From Erinaceus europaeus (taxonomy: Eukaryota; Chordata; Mammalia; Eulipotyphla; Erinaceidae): a stretch of 64,000 nt of DNA. The notes under the pieces were generated by a model, which was not told the DNA's origin, did not search any database, and saw only the letters and a program-made list of their open reading frames with translations. Position 1 is the stretch's first letter. Each line of letters begins with the position of its first letter. The stretch covers positions 14,314,427 through 14,378,426 of the forward strand of contig NC_080164.1 in assembly GCF_950295315.1 (NCBI RefSeq), written 5' to 3'. A program made the translations under genes and the position numbers. This document shows, piece after piece, positions 23,028 to 32,384 of this stretch.

Positions 23028-23061
23028 GGGGGGGGGGGGGGAGGGGGGAGGGGAGGGAGGG
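23028..23061. repeat. 14-G homopolymer and G-rich tract in the ATAD2B promoter
   Basis: A run of 14 G at 23028-23041 is followed by A-spaced runs of 6, 4, 3 and 3 G. The tract could fold as a G-quadruplex on the plus strand and may be a sequencing weak point. Confidence 0.9.
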
Positions 23062-23395
23062 TGCTCTGGGCTGTCAGCTCTATGGTCTCCCAGTCTGACC
23101 GGGCCGTCTGGGAGGGGGGATGGGAGGAGCCGGACGGGGCGCGCGGCGCGCGTGAACGCGGGAGCCGGTGTGGGGGCGCGCTCGTCCCGCGAGAGCGCCC
23201 CCCCCCCCCGACGCCCCGGCCGTGACCCGCAGGTGGCCTGGGCCGAGCGCGGAATGGACGAAGAGGGCGGGGCGCGGGGACCTGGGTCTGGATGCCCGAG
23301 CCCCCGCGGGCTTGACATTGAGCTGCAGCTTCCCGGCTGTGCAGAGGGACGTGACGACGGGGATGGGAACGGCCGCGCGCCTGTCCGGCACGCGA

Positions 23396-23572
23396 TCGGC
23401 TTATAGGAGGAAATAAATAGAGAAACAAATAGACCAGGGCTGGGGAGGCAGCATAATGGTTCCGCAAAAAGACTCTCATGCCTGAGACACCAGCGGGCCC
23501 AGGCTCCGTCCCCAGCACCATCACAAGTGGGAGTTGAGCAGTGCTCTGGTTAAAAAAAAATAAAAAGTAAAT
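23396..23572 (+). mobile_element. SINE-C with a 5' extension, at the edge of the CpG island
   Basis: Starts 'cggcttataggaggaaataa', shared with 13424, then 'ggctggggaggcagcataat'. It marks the outer limit of the island. Confidence 0.8.
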
Positions 23573-23581
23573 AAATAAAAT

Positions 23582-23850
23582 GGGAGTCAGGCGGTAGCGC
23601 CAAAAGCGGTTAAGCGCAGGTGGCGCAAAGCACAAGGACCCGCGTGAAGATCCCGGTTCGAGCCCCCGGCTCCCCACCTGCAGGGGAGTCGCTTCACAGG
23701 CGGTGAAGCAGGTCTGCAGGTGTCTGTCTTTCTCTCCCCCTCTCTGTCTTCCCCTCCTCTCTCCATTTCTCTCTGTCCTACCCAACAACAACGACAATAA
23801 CTATAGCAATTAAAACACGGGCAACAAAAAGGGAATAAATTAAATATTCC
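23582..23850 (+). mobile_element. SINE-A
   Basis: 'gggagtcaggcggtagcgcc' to 'aacaaaaagggaataaat'. Confidence 0.9.
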
Positions 23851-23887
23851 TAAAAAACTTTAACAAAAAAATAATAAGATAAGCAAA

Positions 23888-24025
23888 CCTGTGGTCCAGG
23901 TGGTAAAGCATTGGACTCTCAAGCATGAGATCCCGAGTTCGATCCCTGTCAGCACCTGTACTAGAGTGATGTCTGGTTTATTCTTCCTACCTTTCTCATT
24001 AATAAATAAACAAAATCTTAAAAAA
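23888..24025 (+). mobile_element. SINE-D
   Basis: 'gtggtccaggtggtaaagca', 'ccgagttcgatccctg', 'attaataaataaac'. A clean example of this family. Confidence 0.85.
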
Positions 24026-24033
24026 AAAAAAAA

Positions 24034-24405
24034 GGCAGGGGTAGATAGCACAATGGTTATGCAAAGAGACTCTCATGCCTGAGGCTCCGAAGTCCCAGGC
24101 TCAATCCCCTGCACCACCATAAACCAAAGCTGAGCAGTGCTCTGGTAAAATAAATAAATAAAATTAATAATAATAATAAAAAGCAAACAGACAAATGCTA
24201 GAATTCTACCAGCATCTTCAAACAAAGCCAGCTAGGGTCGTTATCTATATAACCTTCGTCAGATCAAAGGTGGGGGTCACAGTAAACGCATTCTGGGCGA
24301 GGGAGATAGTTTAGCAGTTATGCAAAGAGACTCATGCCTGAAGCTCCAGAGTTCCAAGTTCAATCCCCCCGCCATAAACCAGAGCTGAGCAGTTCTCTGT
24401 AAAAA
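24034..24405 (+). mobile_element. Two SINE-C copies
   Basis: 24034-24182 and 24296-24408, both with the 'ttatgcaaagagactc' block; about 110 bp of unique DNA between them. Confidence 0.83.
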
Positions 24406-24413
24406 AACAGGCG

Positions 24414-24705
24414 GGCGGGGAGTGGGCGGTAGCACCGTTAAGCGCAGGTGGCTCGAAGCGAAAGGATCCCAGATGGATCGAGCCCACTCCCCACCTGCCT
24501 GGGGGTCGCTTCGCGAGCGGTGAAGCAGATCTGCAGGTGTCTATCTGTCTCTCCCCCCTTTGTCTCCCCTCCTCTCTCCATTTCTCTCTGTCCTATCCAA
24601 CAATAACAACAAGGGCAACAAAATGGGAAAAATGGCCTCCAGGAGCAGTGGATTCATAGTGCCGGCACCGAGCCTCAGCGATAACCCTGGAGGCAAAAAA
24701 GAAAG
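24414..24705 (+). mobile_element. SINE-A, long form, shortened middle
   Basis: 'ggcgggcggggagtgggcggt' head region to 'gataaccctggaggc'. Confidence 0.85.
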
Positions 24706-24989
24706 AGAGATGAAATTCTAATCCTACCATCCTACCAAGAGCCCTTTTTTTTTTCAAAAGCCCATCTCAAAGATATGAAAATGTATGTGATTTAACTTTC
24801 AAAGTAGAAGATTTTAAGGCACGTGGGTCATTAAAAGCTTACTGTCAAGTAGGAATTTTGTTCATTTCGAAGCTTCTCGGTGCACTAGTAGTAGAGAGCC
24901 CACTATTTACTAGGCAGAAGTTAGTCTTCCTCACTACACGGAAAAAAGCTAAAGACTGGAAGAAAGTCTTGTAAAATTCATCAACGTGT

Positions 24990-25160
24990 GGGGGCTAGGC
25001 GATTGTGCACACATTACAGAACCAAGGATCTAGGTTTAAGCCCCTGACCCCCACCTGCAGAGGGAAGCTGAATGAGTAGTGAAGTAATGTATCTCTCTCT
25101 AGTTCCCTCACAACCCGCCCCCGCACCCCCCTCTGTCCTGCCAAAATAAATTCAAAAAAT
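24990..25160 (+). mobile_element. SINE-B, diverged
   Basis: 'ggggctaggcgattgtgcac', 'cccctgacccccacctgcag'. Confidence 0.75.
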
Positions 25161-25795
25161 GTTTACCACGGTGTATCAAAATTAAAGCACTCTAGGTGCC
25201 CACACTTCAGTCATTTAATAAAACCATACACCCCCTAAAAATGAAGCCGTTTTTTTTTCTGTTGGGGGGGACAGGAAAGCAGACTTATCCCTTCCACAAA
25301 TTTGCACACCATACCCTCCCCCAGACACTTCATCCATTACTTAAAACCCGCCCCTTTGGGGTGTGGAGTTCCCTTAATGGAACCTGAATTTTCCTGCATC
25401 AGTTACCTAGGAGATCGCTAAACAGAATCAATGTTTCATTTTCTGCAGTAGGCGGTTGGTGGTGTGTGTTTTAATTGAGGTAGGTTTGCAACTATGTGTG
25501 TTTTAGCAGTCTGGGTTCACACCTCTTCAAAAGTGTTGTCACACCCCACTCACCACCAAAGTACCAATAACTCTCCAACACAATTCACCCGCCCCCCCTT
25601 TCACATTCGGCTCACCACCTCCACCTATCTTTGTAACCTCATTTTGGAAGAAACTGGTTTTAAGTGAACAGTGAAGTCTCTGGAAGACGTGTGTGGTACG
25701 CAAAATGTCAGGTTTTGCATTGTACTTTCCTCCTGTTTTGCTTCTTGTAGCTTTTTCATTGTTGTTGTGTTGTGTGGTTATTGTTTTGTTTTTAC
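25160..25795. other. Unique intergenic DNA
   Basis: No recent repeat or gene recognised. C-rich stretches near 25310 and 25590 may be an old unrecognised transposon. Confidence 0.5.
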
Positions 25796-25796
25796 C

Positions 25797-26080
25797 AAAG
25801 CACTGCTGAGCTCTGGATTATAGTGGTGCTGAGGATTGAACCTGAGACCTCAGAGCCTCAGGCAAAAATAGCCTTTTTTTAAATCTTTATTTATTTGATA
25901 GAGACTACCAGAGATTGAGAAGAAGGGGAAGACAGAGAGAGAAGGAGACAGACACCTGCAGTCTTGCTTCACCACTTGCGAAACTTTCCCCCTGCAGTGG
26001 GGACCAAGGGCTCAAACCCAGGTCCTTGTGCTATGTAACATGTGCACTCAACCAGGTGCGCCACCACCCAGCCCCCCAAA
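25797..26080 (-). mobile_element. SINE-C fragment followed by SINE-B
   Basis: SINE-C 25797-25868 stops at 'gagcctcaggc'. SINE-B runs 25878-26078 and probably interrupted it. Confidence 0.75.
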
Positions 26081-26194
26081 AATAATATTTCCATAAGGAC
26101 TGGCCTTATCCCAGACCCCTGTGGTTTGTTTTGTAGTCACGCATTGAAAAAAGCCAGAGTATGATTTAGATCCCTATGGGCTATACCATTTACC

Positions 26195-26520
26195 ATTTCT
26201 TTTTCCTTTTTTATACAGACATAGAAATTGAGAGAGAAAAGGGAGATTGAGGCAGGAGTAGATAGCACAAAGGTTATGCAAAGAGACTCTCATGCCTGAG
26301 GCTCCAAAGTCCCAGGTTCAATCCCCTGCACCACTATAAACCAGAGCTGAGCAGTGCTCTGGTTAAAAGAGAGAGAGAGAGAAGGGAGATTGAGAGAAAG
26401 AGAAACATCTGCAGCACTGCTTCACCACTTGTGAAGCCCCACACACACACAAGGGCTTGAACCTGGATCCTTGCACATAGTAATGTGTGCACTCAATGGG
26501 ATGCATCATTACCCAGACCA
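26195..26520 (-). mobile_element. SINE-B split by a SINE-C
   Basis: Host parts are 26195-26251 and 26383-26520. Confidence 0.8.
26252..26382 (+). mobile_element. SINE-C nested in SINE-B
   Basis: The repeat agggagattgag lies at 26240-26251 and 26383-26394. Confidence 0.9.
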
Positions 26521-26679
26521 CTTATTGTCAACAAATGTTAATGCTAAACCCAGCTTCTGTCAGAGTTCTGGGCAAGCATCTGAGAGGTGATCCACAAAGT
26601 TGCTTGTATTCCACAAAATGGCCCAGAGAAAATAATTCAGAAGTCAATAAAAAATGTTTTAAAAGGACATATTTTGAAT

Positions 26680-26815
26680 GGGTGGCACTAGACAGCATAA
26701 TGGTTATGCAAAGAGACTCTCATGCCTGGGGATCCCAAGTCACAGGTTCAATCCCCTGCACCACCATAAGCCAGAGATGATCAGTGATCTCATAATAAAT
26801 AAAATTTTAAAATAA
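26680..26815 (+). mobile_element. SINE-C
   Basis: 'ctagacagcataatggttat' directly before an L1 3' end. Confidence 0.85.
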
Positions 26816-26819
26816 TAAA

Positions 26820-26945
26820 ACTAGGTTGTATTGTTAAATGGGAAACTGGGGAATGTTATGCATGTACAAACTATTGTATTTACTGTTGAATGTAAAACAT
26901 TAATTCCCCAATAAAGAAATAAATTTAAAAATAATAATAAATAAA
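26820..26945 (+). mobile_element. L1 3' end
   Basis: Starts 'ggttgtattgttaaatggga' and ends with 'ccccaataaagaaataaa', then an ATAA-rich simple tail up to about 26965. Confidence 0.88.
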
Positions 26946-27124
26946 TATAATAATAATAATAATAAAACTACATATGTTGAGAAGATACTAGACCAAAAAG
27001 AAAAACAGAAATGAAGTCATCAGTAAACAAAGCTCTAAAAAACAGCTTTCCTTTTTCAATACAATTGCTCAGCTTCAGTAAATTTACCCTTCTACCTTCA
27101 GTAGATTAAAAGCTAGAACCAGAG

Positions 27125-27445
27125 TGGAGGGTAGATAGCATAATGCTTATGCAAGCAGACTCTCATGCCTGAGGGTCCGAAGTCCCAGGTTCAATCCCCC
27201 ACACCACCATAAAAGCTGAACAGTGCTCTAGTTAAAATTTTTTTTTAAAAAAAGCTAGAACCTGCTTACATTCTAGGGTCTAGGAGAAACACCCTGTCAA
27301 AACCCTGGCACAAACAAAGGAATACAACTTGCTGAGATAACAGTGACTACAGAGACAAACCTCCATGCCTGAGACACTAAGGCTTCCAGGTTCAAACCCT
27401 AGTAGTGCCAGAAAGTGGAGTTTAGCAGTGATCTGATGAGAGTGG
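27125..27445 (+). mobile_element. Two SINE-C copies
   Basis: 27125-27255 is typical. 27335-27440 is diverged ('aaacctccatgcctgagaca'). Confidence 0.72.
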
Positions 27446-27449
27446 GAGG

Positions 27450-27720
27450 GGAAGGAAGGAAGGAAGGAAGGAAGGAAGGAAGGAAGAGGAGAGAGAGAAA
27501 AATCTATGTAGCAGCCTGATATACTCTGGGTTCAGCCCCCAATCACATGGGGAGACCATAGACAGCACTCAGGAGGAAATCTTGGATGGTGGAATAGTGT
27601 TCTGGTACCTCTTGTCTGTCTGTCTGTCTGTCTCTCGCTCTCTCTCTCTCTCTCTCCCCTTTCTTCCCACGATCTTAAATGAAAAATTTTTTAAAGAAGG
27701 GGGAAAAAATGGTTGGGGGG
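27450..27720. repeat. GGAA array, old SINE-like segment, TCTG/TC array
   Basis: (GGAA)n at about 27452-27485, an unassigned tRNA-SINE-like segment at 27505-27600, then (GTCT)n and (CT)n runs to 27656. Confidence 0.65.
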
Positions 27721-27809
27721 CAGGGGGGGGGCTCACTGATACAGCATTTGCCCCAGACCTTGAATTTGTCTCCTCCCATGCCCCATCCTCAAGAACCTAT
27801 AAAACCACC

Positions 27810-28360
27810 CTGGGGGCAGGGGAGCTTAATGATTATGCAAAAAACTCTCTTGCTGAAGCTCCAAAGCCCCAAATTGAATCACATATAAACCAGAGCTGAG
27901 CAGGGCTCTGATAACAAACAAACAAATTTAAATGATTAAAAATTTTAAAAGGAATGAATGCTTTCTCCCAGAATCAGTGCTAGGAATATTGGGGTGATGG
28001 GGACAGAGGATGGCACCCCTGGTGAAGTGCACACATTACAGTGAGCAAGGTCCCAGGTTCAAGCCCCTGGTCCCTATCTGCAGAGGGAAAGCTTCATGAG
28101 TGATGAAGCAGGGCTGCAGGTGTCTCTCTGTCTCTTTCCCTCTCAATCATCCCTCTCCCTTCTCAATTTCTCTTTGTCTCTATCCTATGAATAAATAAAT
28201 AAATATTAAGAGGAGAAAAAGGAATATTGGGGTGAAAATGTCTGTTAAGGGATGGGGAGACAGCATAATATTTATGCAAAGAGCATTCATGCCTGAGGCA
28301 CCAAAGGTCCTGGGTTCAATCTCCACTGCCAGTATAAACTAGAATTGAGCCATGTTCTAG

Positions 28361-28391
<31 letters not shown>

Positions 28392-28395
28392 ATGT
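27810..28395 (+). mobile_element. SINE-C, SINE-B, SINE-C in series
   Basis: SINE-C 27815-27935; SINE-B 27995-28215; SINE-C 28250-28360 with an (AAAT)n tail to 28393. Confidence 0.78.
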
Positions 28396-28459
28396 GTCCA
28401 TTAAAAATTCAAGCTTTGTTTTATGATTAAGTAATTAATTTAATTTATTATTATTATTA

Positions 28460-28925
28460 TTTTAACCAGAGCACTGCTCAGCTCTGGCTTATGGTGGTGC
28501 AAGGAATTGAACCTAAAACTTTGGAGCCTCAGGCATGAGAGTCTCTTTGCTTTTTGTTGTTGTTGTTTGTTTTGTTTTTGCCTCCAGGGTTGTTGCTGGG
28601 GCTCAGTGTCTGCACTAAGAATTCATTGCTCCTAGAGGCTATGTTTTCCCTTTTTGTTGCCCTGGTTGTTTTTTGTTTTTATTTTTATTGTTGTTGTTAT
28701 TTCTGGTGTTGATGTTGGATAGGACAGAAAGAAATAGAGAGAGGACAGGAAGACAAAGAGGGAGAGAGAAAGACAGACACCTGCAGACCAGCTTCACTGT
28801 GAAACCTCCCTGCAGGTGAGGGGTGGAGAGCCCAAAGCCGGATCCTTAGGCTTTGAGCCATGTGCGCTTAACCTGGCACCCCTGAGAGTCTCTTTGCATA
28901 ACCATTATGCTATCTACCCCTGCCC
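28460..28925 (-). mobile_element. SINE-C split by a SINE-A
   Basis: Host parts 28460-28550 and 28883-28925 rejoin into one reversed SINE-C. Confidence 0.88.
28551..28882 (-). mobile_element. SINE-A nested in SINE-C
   Basis: Exact 15-bp repeat tgagagtctctttgc at 28536-28550 and 28883-28897. Confidence 0.95.
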
Positions 28926-28949
28926 CAAATTTTGCTTTAAAAAAATAAT

Positions 28950-29220
28950 ATGAACTGCACAAAGCACAAGGACGGGCATAAGGATCCCAGTTCCAGCCAC
29001 CGGCTCCCCGCCTGCAGGGGAGTCTCTCACTTCACAGGCAGCGAAACAGGTCTGTAGGTGTCTTTCTCTCCCCGTCTCTGTCTTCCTTTCCTCTCCATTT
29101 CTCTCTTTCCTATCCAACAACGACAACATCAATAACAACAATAATAACTACAACAATAAAACAACAAGGGCAGCAAAAGGGAATAAATAAATATTTAAAA
29201 AATAAATAAATAAAACCAAT
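28950..29220 (+). mobile_element. SINE-A lacking its first 40 bp
   Basis: Begins at 'gcacaaagcacaaggacggg'. Confidence 0.85.
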
Positions 29221-29230
29221 CAATAAATAC

Positions 29231-29830
29231 AGGGACCAATGGGTGCTGCACCTGTTAGAGCACACATATTACCATGCACATGGACTTGGGTTCAAATCCC
29301 AGGTCCCCACATGCAGGGGAGAAGCTTCACAAGCAGTGAAGCAATACTTCAAGTGTCTCTGTCTCTTTTTTGTTATTATTATTATCTTGTTTTTTGTGGT
29401 TTTTTTGGTGGCTTTCAAATTTCATGGCACAGGTTACCCCAAAACAACAACAACATATAAAAATTTCCCTTGGTGTTATTACTATTATCTTTATTTATTA
29501 ATTATCTAGAAGGAAGTGGTAGATAGACAAGGAAAGAGACAGAGAGACACCTGTAACCCTGCCTCACCACTTGCCAAGCTTTCCCCCTGCAGGTGAGGAC
29601 CAGGGCCTTGAACCTAGGTCCTTGGACACTGTAACATTTATGCTCAACCAGGTGCACCACCTCCAGGACACCTGCAAGTGCCTCTCTTTCTCTCTCCTCT
29701 CTTTCCTTATCCTCTGTTTCCCTCTGTTCTATTCAATAGAAGGGAAAAAGAAATAAATGGCCACTGGGAGTCATGGACTCCTTGTGTAGGCACCAAGTCC
29801 CAGTGATAATCCTGGTAACAACAACAATAA
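29231..29830. mobile_element. SINE-B (+), SINE-B (-) and a SINE tail fragment
   Basis: 29231-29370 forward; 29485-29668 reversed; then 29670-29830 with 'tggccactgggagtcatgga', an A-type 3' tail. Confidence 0.7.
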
Positions 29831-29867
29831 TAAAACAAATAAAAAAGTAAAGCAGATCTGGTAAAAG

Positions 29868-30005
29868 AATTCACTTGGAATAGTGTGCTGCTTTACCATC
29901 TGCATGATCCAGATGTGAGTCCAGCCCCCACCACATTGAAGGAAGGAAGCACCTGTATTGTGGTCTCTTCTACTCTTTCTCTGCCTGTCTGTAAGTAAAT
30001 AAAAC
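29868..30005 (+). mobile_element. SINE-E
   Basis: 'aatagtgtgctgctttacca', 'catgatccagatgtgagtcc', 'cacattgaaggaagg'. Confidence 0.72.
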
Positions 30006-30030
30006 AGAGTAATCAGGAAAAACAGTCAAG

Positions 30031-30116
30031 ACTACGGCCATACCACCCTGAACACACCCGATCTCATCTGATCTTGGAAGCTAAGCAGGGTCGGGCCTGG
30101 TTAGTACTTGGCTGGG
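30031..30116 (+). pseudogene. 5S rRNA retropseudogene, 3'-truncated
   Basis: The segment reads as mammalian 5S rRNA from about base 2-3 (CTACGGCCATACCACCCTGA) through the internal control region (GGAAGCTAAGCAGGGTCGGG) to CTTGGCTGGGAG, then stops about 30 bases short of the normal end. Two C-to-T type changes are visible in the ACACACCCGATCTCATCTG region. Perfect 16-bp direct repeats (aggaaaaacagtcaag) flank it at 30015-30030 and 30117-30132, the mark of LINE-mediated retroposition. There is no poly(A) tail. It is not a functional 5S gene. Confidence 0.93.
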
Positions 30117-30207
30117 AGGAAAAACAGTCAAGTAACAGAGAACATAGAACAAATACAGACCCACAGTTTATATCCAGCTATATAAATCAAAGATGAGAAA
30201 TGAATCG

Positions 30208-30425
30208 TGGGGGCAGGTGGTGGTGTACCTGATTGAGCGCACATGTTACAGTGTGCAAGGACCTGGGTTCAAGCCTCTGCTCCCCCCACCTGTAGGGAGA
30301 AAGCTTCATGAGTGGTGAACTTGGGCTGCAGGTGTCTCTCTGTCCCTCTCCCTCTCAGATAGAGATACCCCATCCCTCAGTTTCTGGCTGTCTCTATCCA
30401 ATAAATAATGATAAGAAAAAAATAA
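30208..30425 (+). mobile_element. SINE-B
   Basis: 'gtgggggcaggtggtggtgt' to 'tatccaataaataatgataag'. The LTR follows in its tail. Confidence 0.85.
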
Positions 30426-30890
30426 TGTGGGGCCTTGCATAAGCCAAGGTCGAGCATGGCACAGGCCGTGGGGGGGGGGGGGGCCTGGATGCCTGGGAGG
30501 TAAAGGCCTTCTGTCAGTCTCCCCAGGGGCTTTTCACCTCTATGGGCTAAGCAAGAGGGAACCTGCTGAACGGGTCCCAGTCCCCCCCTACCATGAGTCT
30601 CCCTCATGCAGGAGCCCACATCCCCTCTGTGCTAGCTGGCGATTTCACTTCCTCATTCTCCAAACTAGCTGGACCATTTACCCAACGGTTACTGGAAAGA
30701 CCCTCACCATTTCTCTATCCCCTGCTGTCTTGACCATATAAGGTATCCCTTAACAGACCTCTCTACCACCCTTTAAAAACTATGCTCTGCCACACGATAA
30801 ACAGACTATCCACCTCCATAGTCTCCTGAGTGATCTCTGACTCCATCTCTTGCCGCGGTCTCCAGAGAGGGTCCACAAAGGATCCCGACA
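30426..30890 (+). mobile_element. Solo LTR of an endogenous retrovirus (family 1)
   Basis: The element starts TGTGGGG and ends CCCGACA, giving the TG...CA termini of an LTR. It is flanked by the 6-bp repeat aaataa on both sides (30420-30425 and 30891-30896), although that site is AT-simple. A TATA-like CATATAAGG near 30736 and an A/T-rich AATAAA-type signal (GATAAACAG near 30797) fit LTR promoter and polyadenylation functions. A run of about 15 G lies near 30471. It inserted into the A-rich tail of a SINE-B. No internal retroviral genes adjoin it. Confidence 0.75.
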
Positions 30891-30917
30891 AAATAATAAA
30901 AAAAGAAATGAGTTAGG

Positions 30918-31215
30918 AAGGTGGAGGAGATAGCATAAAGGTTATGCAAACAGACTCACATCCTGAGGATTCCAGGGGCCACTACCACAAGTCTGAGCTG
31001 AGCAGTATTCCGGAGAGAGAGAGAAAGAGAGAGAGAGTAGAAGGAGGAGGAGGAGGAGGAGGAGGAAGGGAGGGAGAGAGGGAGGAAGGGGGAGAGAGAG
31101 AGAGGAGGAAAGGAAGGAAGGAAGGAAGAGGGAGAGAGAGAGTTCTGAAGTGAGTTAGGGACTGGGCAGTGGTTTACCCAGTAGAGTTCACACTTTGCCA
31201 TGCACAAAGGTCCAA
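30918..31215 (+). repeat. SINE-C, GA/GGA-rich microsatellite, SINE-B fragment
   Basis: SINE-C 30918-31010, purine array 31012-31143, then a SINE-B head at 31155-31212. Confidence 0.7.
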
Positions 31216-31416
31216 CATTTTCCCCACTGCACCACCACTGGGGCCCCACCCTAGCCACTGCAACAACCCCTAGGTGACACTGTACCTACCTATTTATTTT
31301 TAAGATTTATTTGTTTATGAGAATGCTAGTGCAAGAGAGTGAGAGAGAACAAGAGCATTACTATGGTGTATGCAAAGTCCTAACATCTTTCATGAAAAAA
31401 AAAAAATCACTCTACA

Positions 31417-31765
31417 GGGGGTCGGGCGGCAGCAGAGCAGGTTAAGTGCACATGGCGCAAAGCGCAAGGACCAGTGTAAGGGTCTGGGTTAGAGCCCCCG
31501 ACTCCCCACCTGCAGGGGGTTGCTTCACCAGTGGCGAAGCAGGTCTGCAGATGTCTGTCTTTCTCTTCCCCCTCTGTCTTCCCCATCTCTCGCCATTTCT
31601 GTCTGTCCTATCCAACAATGACAACATCAACAACAACAATAATAAAACAAGGGCAGTAAAAGAGAAAAGAGAAATAAATAAATAAATGAATAAATAAATA
31701 GGAAAAATGCTTCCAGGAGCAGTGGATTTGTAGTGCAGGCACCAAGATCTAATGATAACCCTGTG
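31417..31765 (+). mobile_element. SINE-A, long form
   Basis: 'ggtcgggcggcagcagagca' to 'ataaccctgtggc'. Confidence 0.88.
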
Positions 31766-31767
31766 GC

Positions 31768-31852
31768 AAAGAAAAGAGAAGAAAGGAAAAGAAAAGAAAA
31801 GAAAAGAAAAGAAAAGAAAAGAAAAGAAAAGAAAAGAAAAGAGAAGAGAAAA
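31768..31852. repeat. (GAAAA)n microsatellite
   Basis: About 14 pentamer units grown from the tail of the preceding SINE-A. Confidence 0.92.
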
Positions 31853-32069
31853 GGCTATACAAACTAGGGCTGCTGACTCAGTTCCCTCCTGCACCCACAG
31901 GAAATGATAGCAGAGGACAGCAACCCCAATTCCCAGTTCCCAAGTGTGTGCTGTGCCCTGGCACAGCGTGTTTGCCCCAGGCCACGCCTTTGAGTGCCAC
32001 AGGCCACACTGCAACAGTGTTGCTTTTTTTTCCCTTAACTTTGCTAGTTACTAAAGAAGTACATTCTGC

Positions 32070-32378
32070 TTTTATTTTATTTATTTGTTGAGAGAGAGGA
32101 AAAAAGCAGAGAAATTTACTTCAGTGCATTGCGGGCTGGGCTTGAACCTGGGTGGCGTACATGGAGAAGCAGTACACTGTGGAAGTGGGCTATTCCTCAG
32201 ACCTACATTCTAGTCCCCACCCCAGCCCTACTCCCAACCCCACCACTCCCACACACACACACAGACAGCACTGCTCAGCTCTGGCTTATGTTGGTGGGAG
32301 GACTGAATGTGGGACTTTGGAGCCTCAGGCCCAACAGTATCTTTGCATAGTCATTATGCTAATTCCTCTGGCCCCCTA
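32070..32378 (-). mobile_element. SINE-E, CA repeat, SINE-C
   Basis: Reversed SINE-E at 32070-32205, (AC)n near 32250, reversed SINE-C at 32265-32376 next to the L1 end. Confidence 0.68.
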
Positions 32379-32384
32379 TGTGTT

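Larger units (their letters stand above)
21690..23400. promoter_or_regulatory. ATAD2B: CpG island and promoter of ATAD2B
   Basis: A sharp block of CpG-rich DNA surrounds ATAD2B exon 1, in contrast to the AT-rich flanks. GC boxes (CCCCGCCC) are at about 22993-23000 and just upstream near 22977. A TGGCGTCAG element at about 23009-23017 resembles a CRE half-site. No TATA box is visible, as expected for a housekeeping CpG promoter. ATAD2B transcription should start to the right of 22494, probably between about 22500 and 23000. The island extends some 900 bp upstream of the ATG, so it could also fire on the plus strand. It contains short GC-rich tandem repeats and a G-run, listed separately. Confidence 0.85.

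Noticed and set aside
21457..23406. A 649-codon plus-strand open frame across the CpG island
   Set aside because: The frame is open because GC-rich DNA has few stops. It is proline, arginine and alanine rich, starts inside A-runs, and runs antisense to the well-supported ATAD2B exon 1.
30031..30116. A working 5S rRNA gene
   Set aside because: It lacks the last 30 bases and a terminator, and carries target duplications of a retroposed copy.
30426..30890. A full provirus around the LTRs
   Set aside because: No gag, pol or env sequence or primer-binding site lies beside any LTR. All three are solo or truncated.
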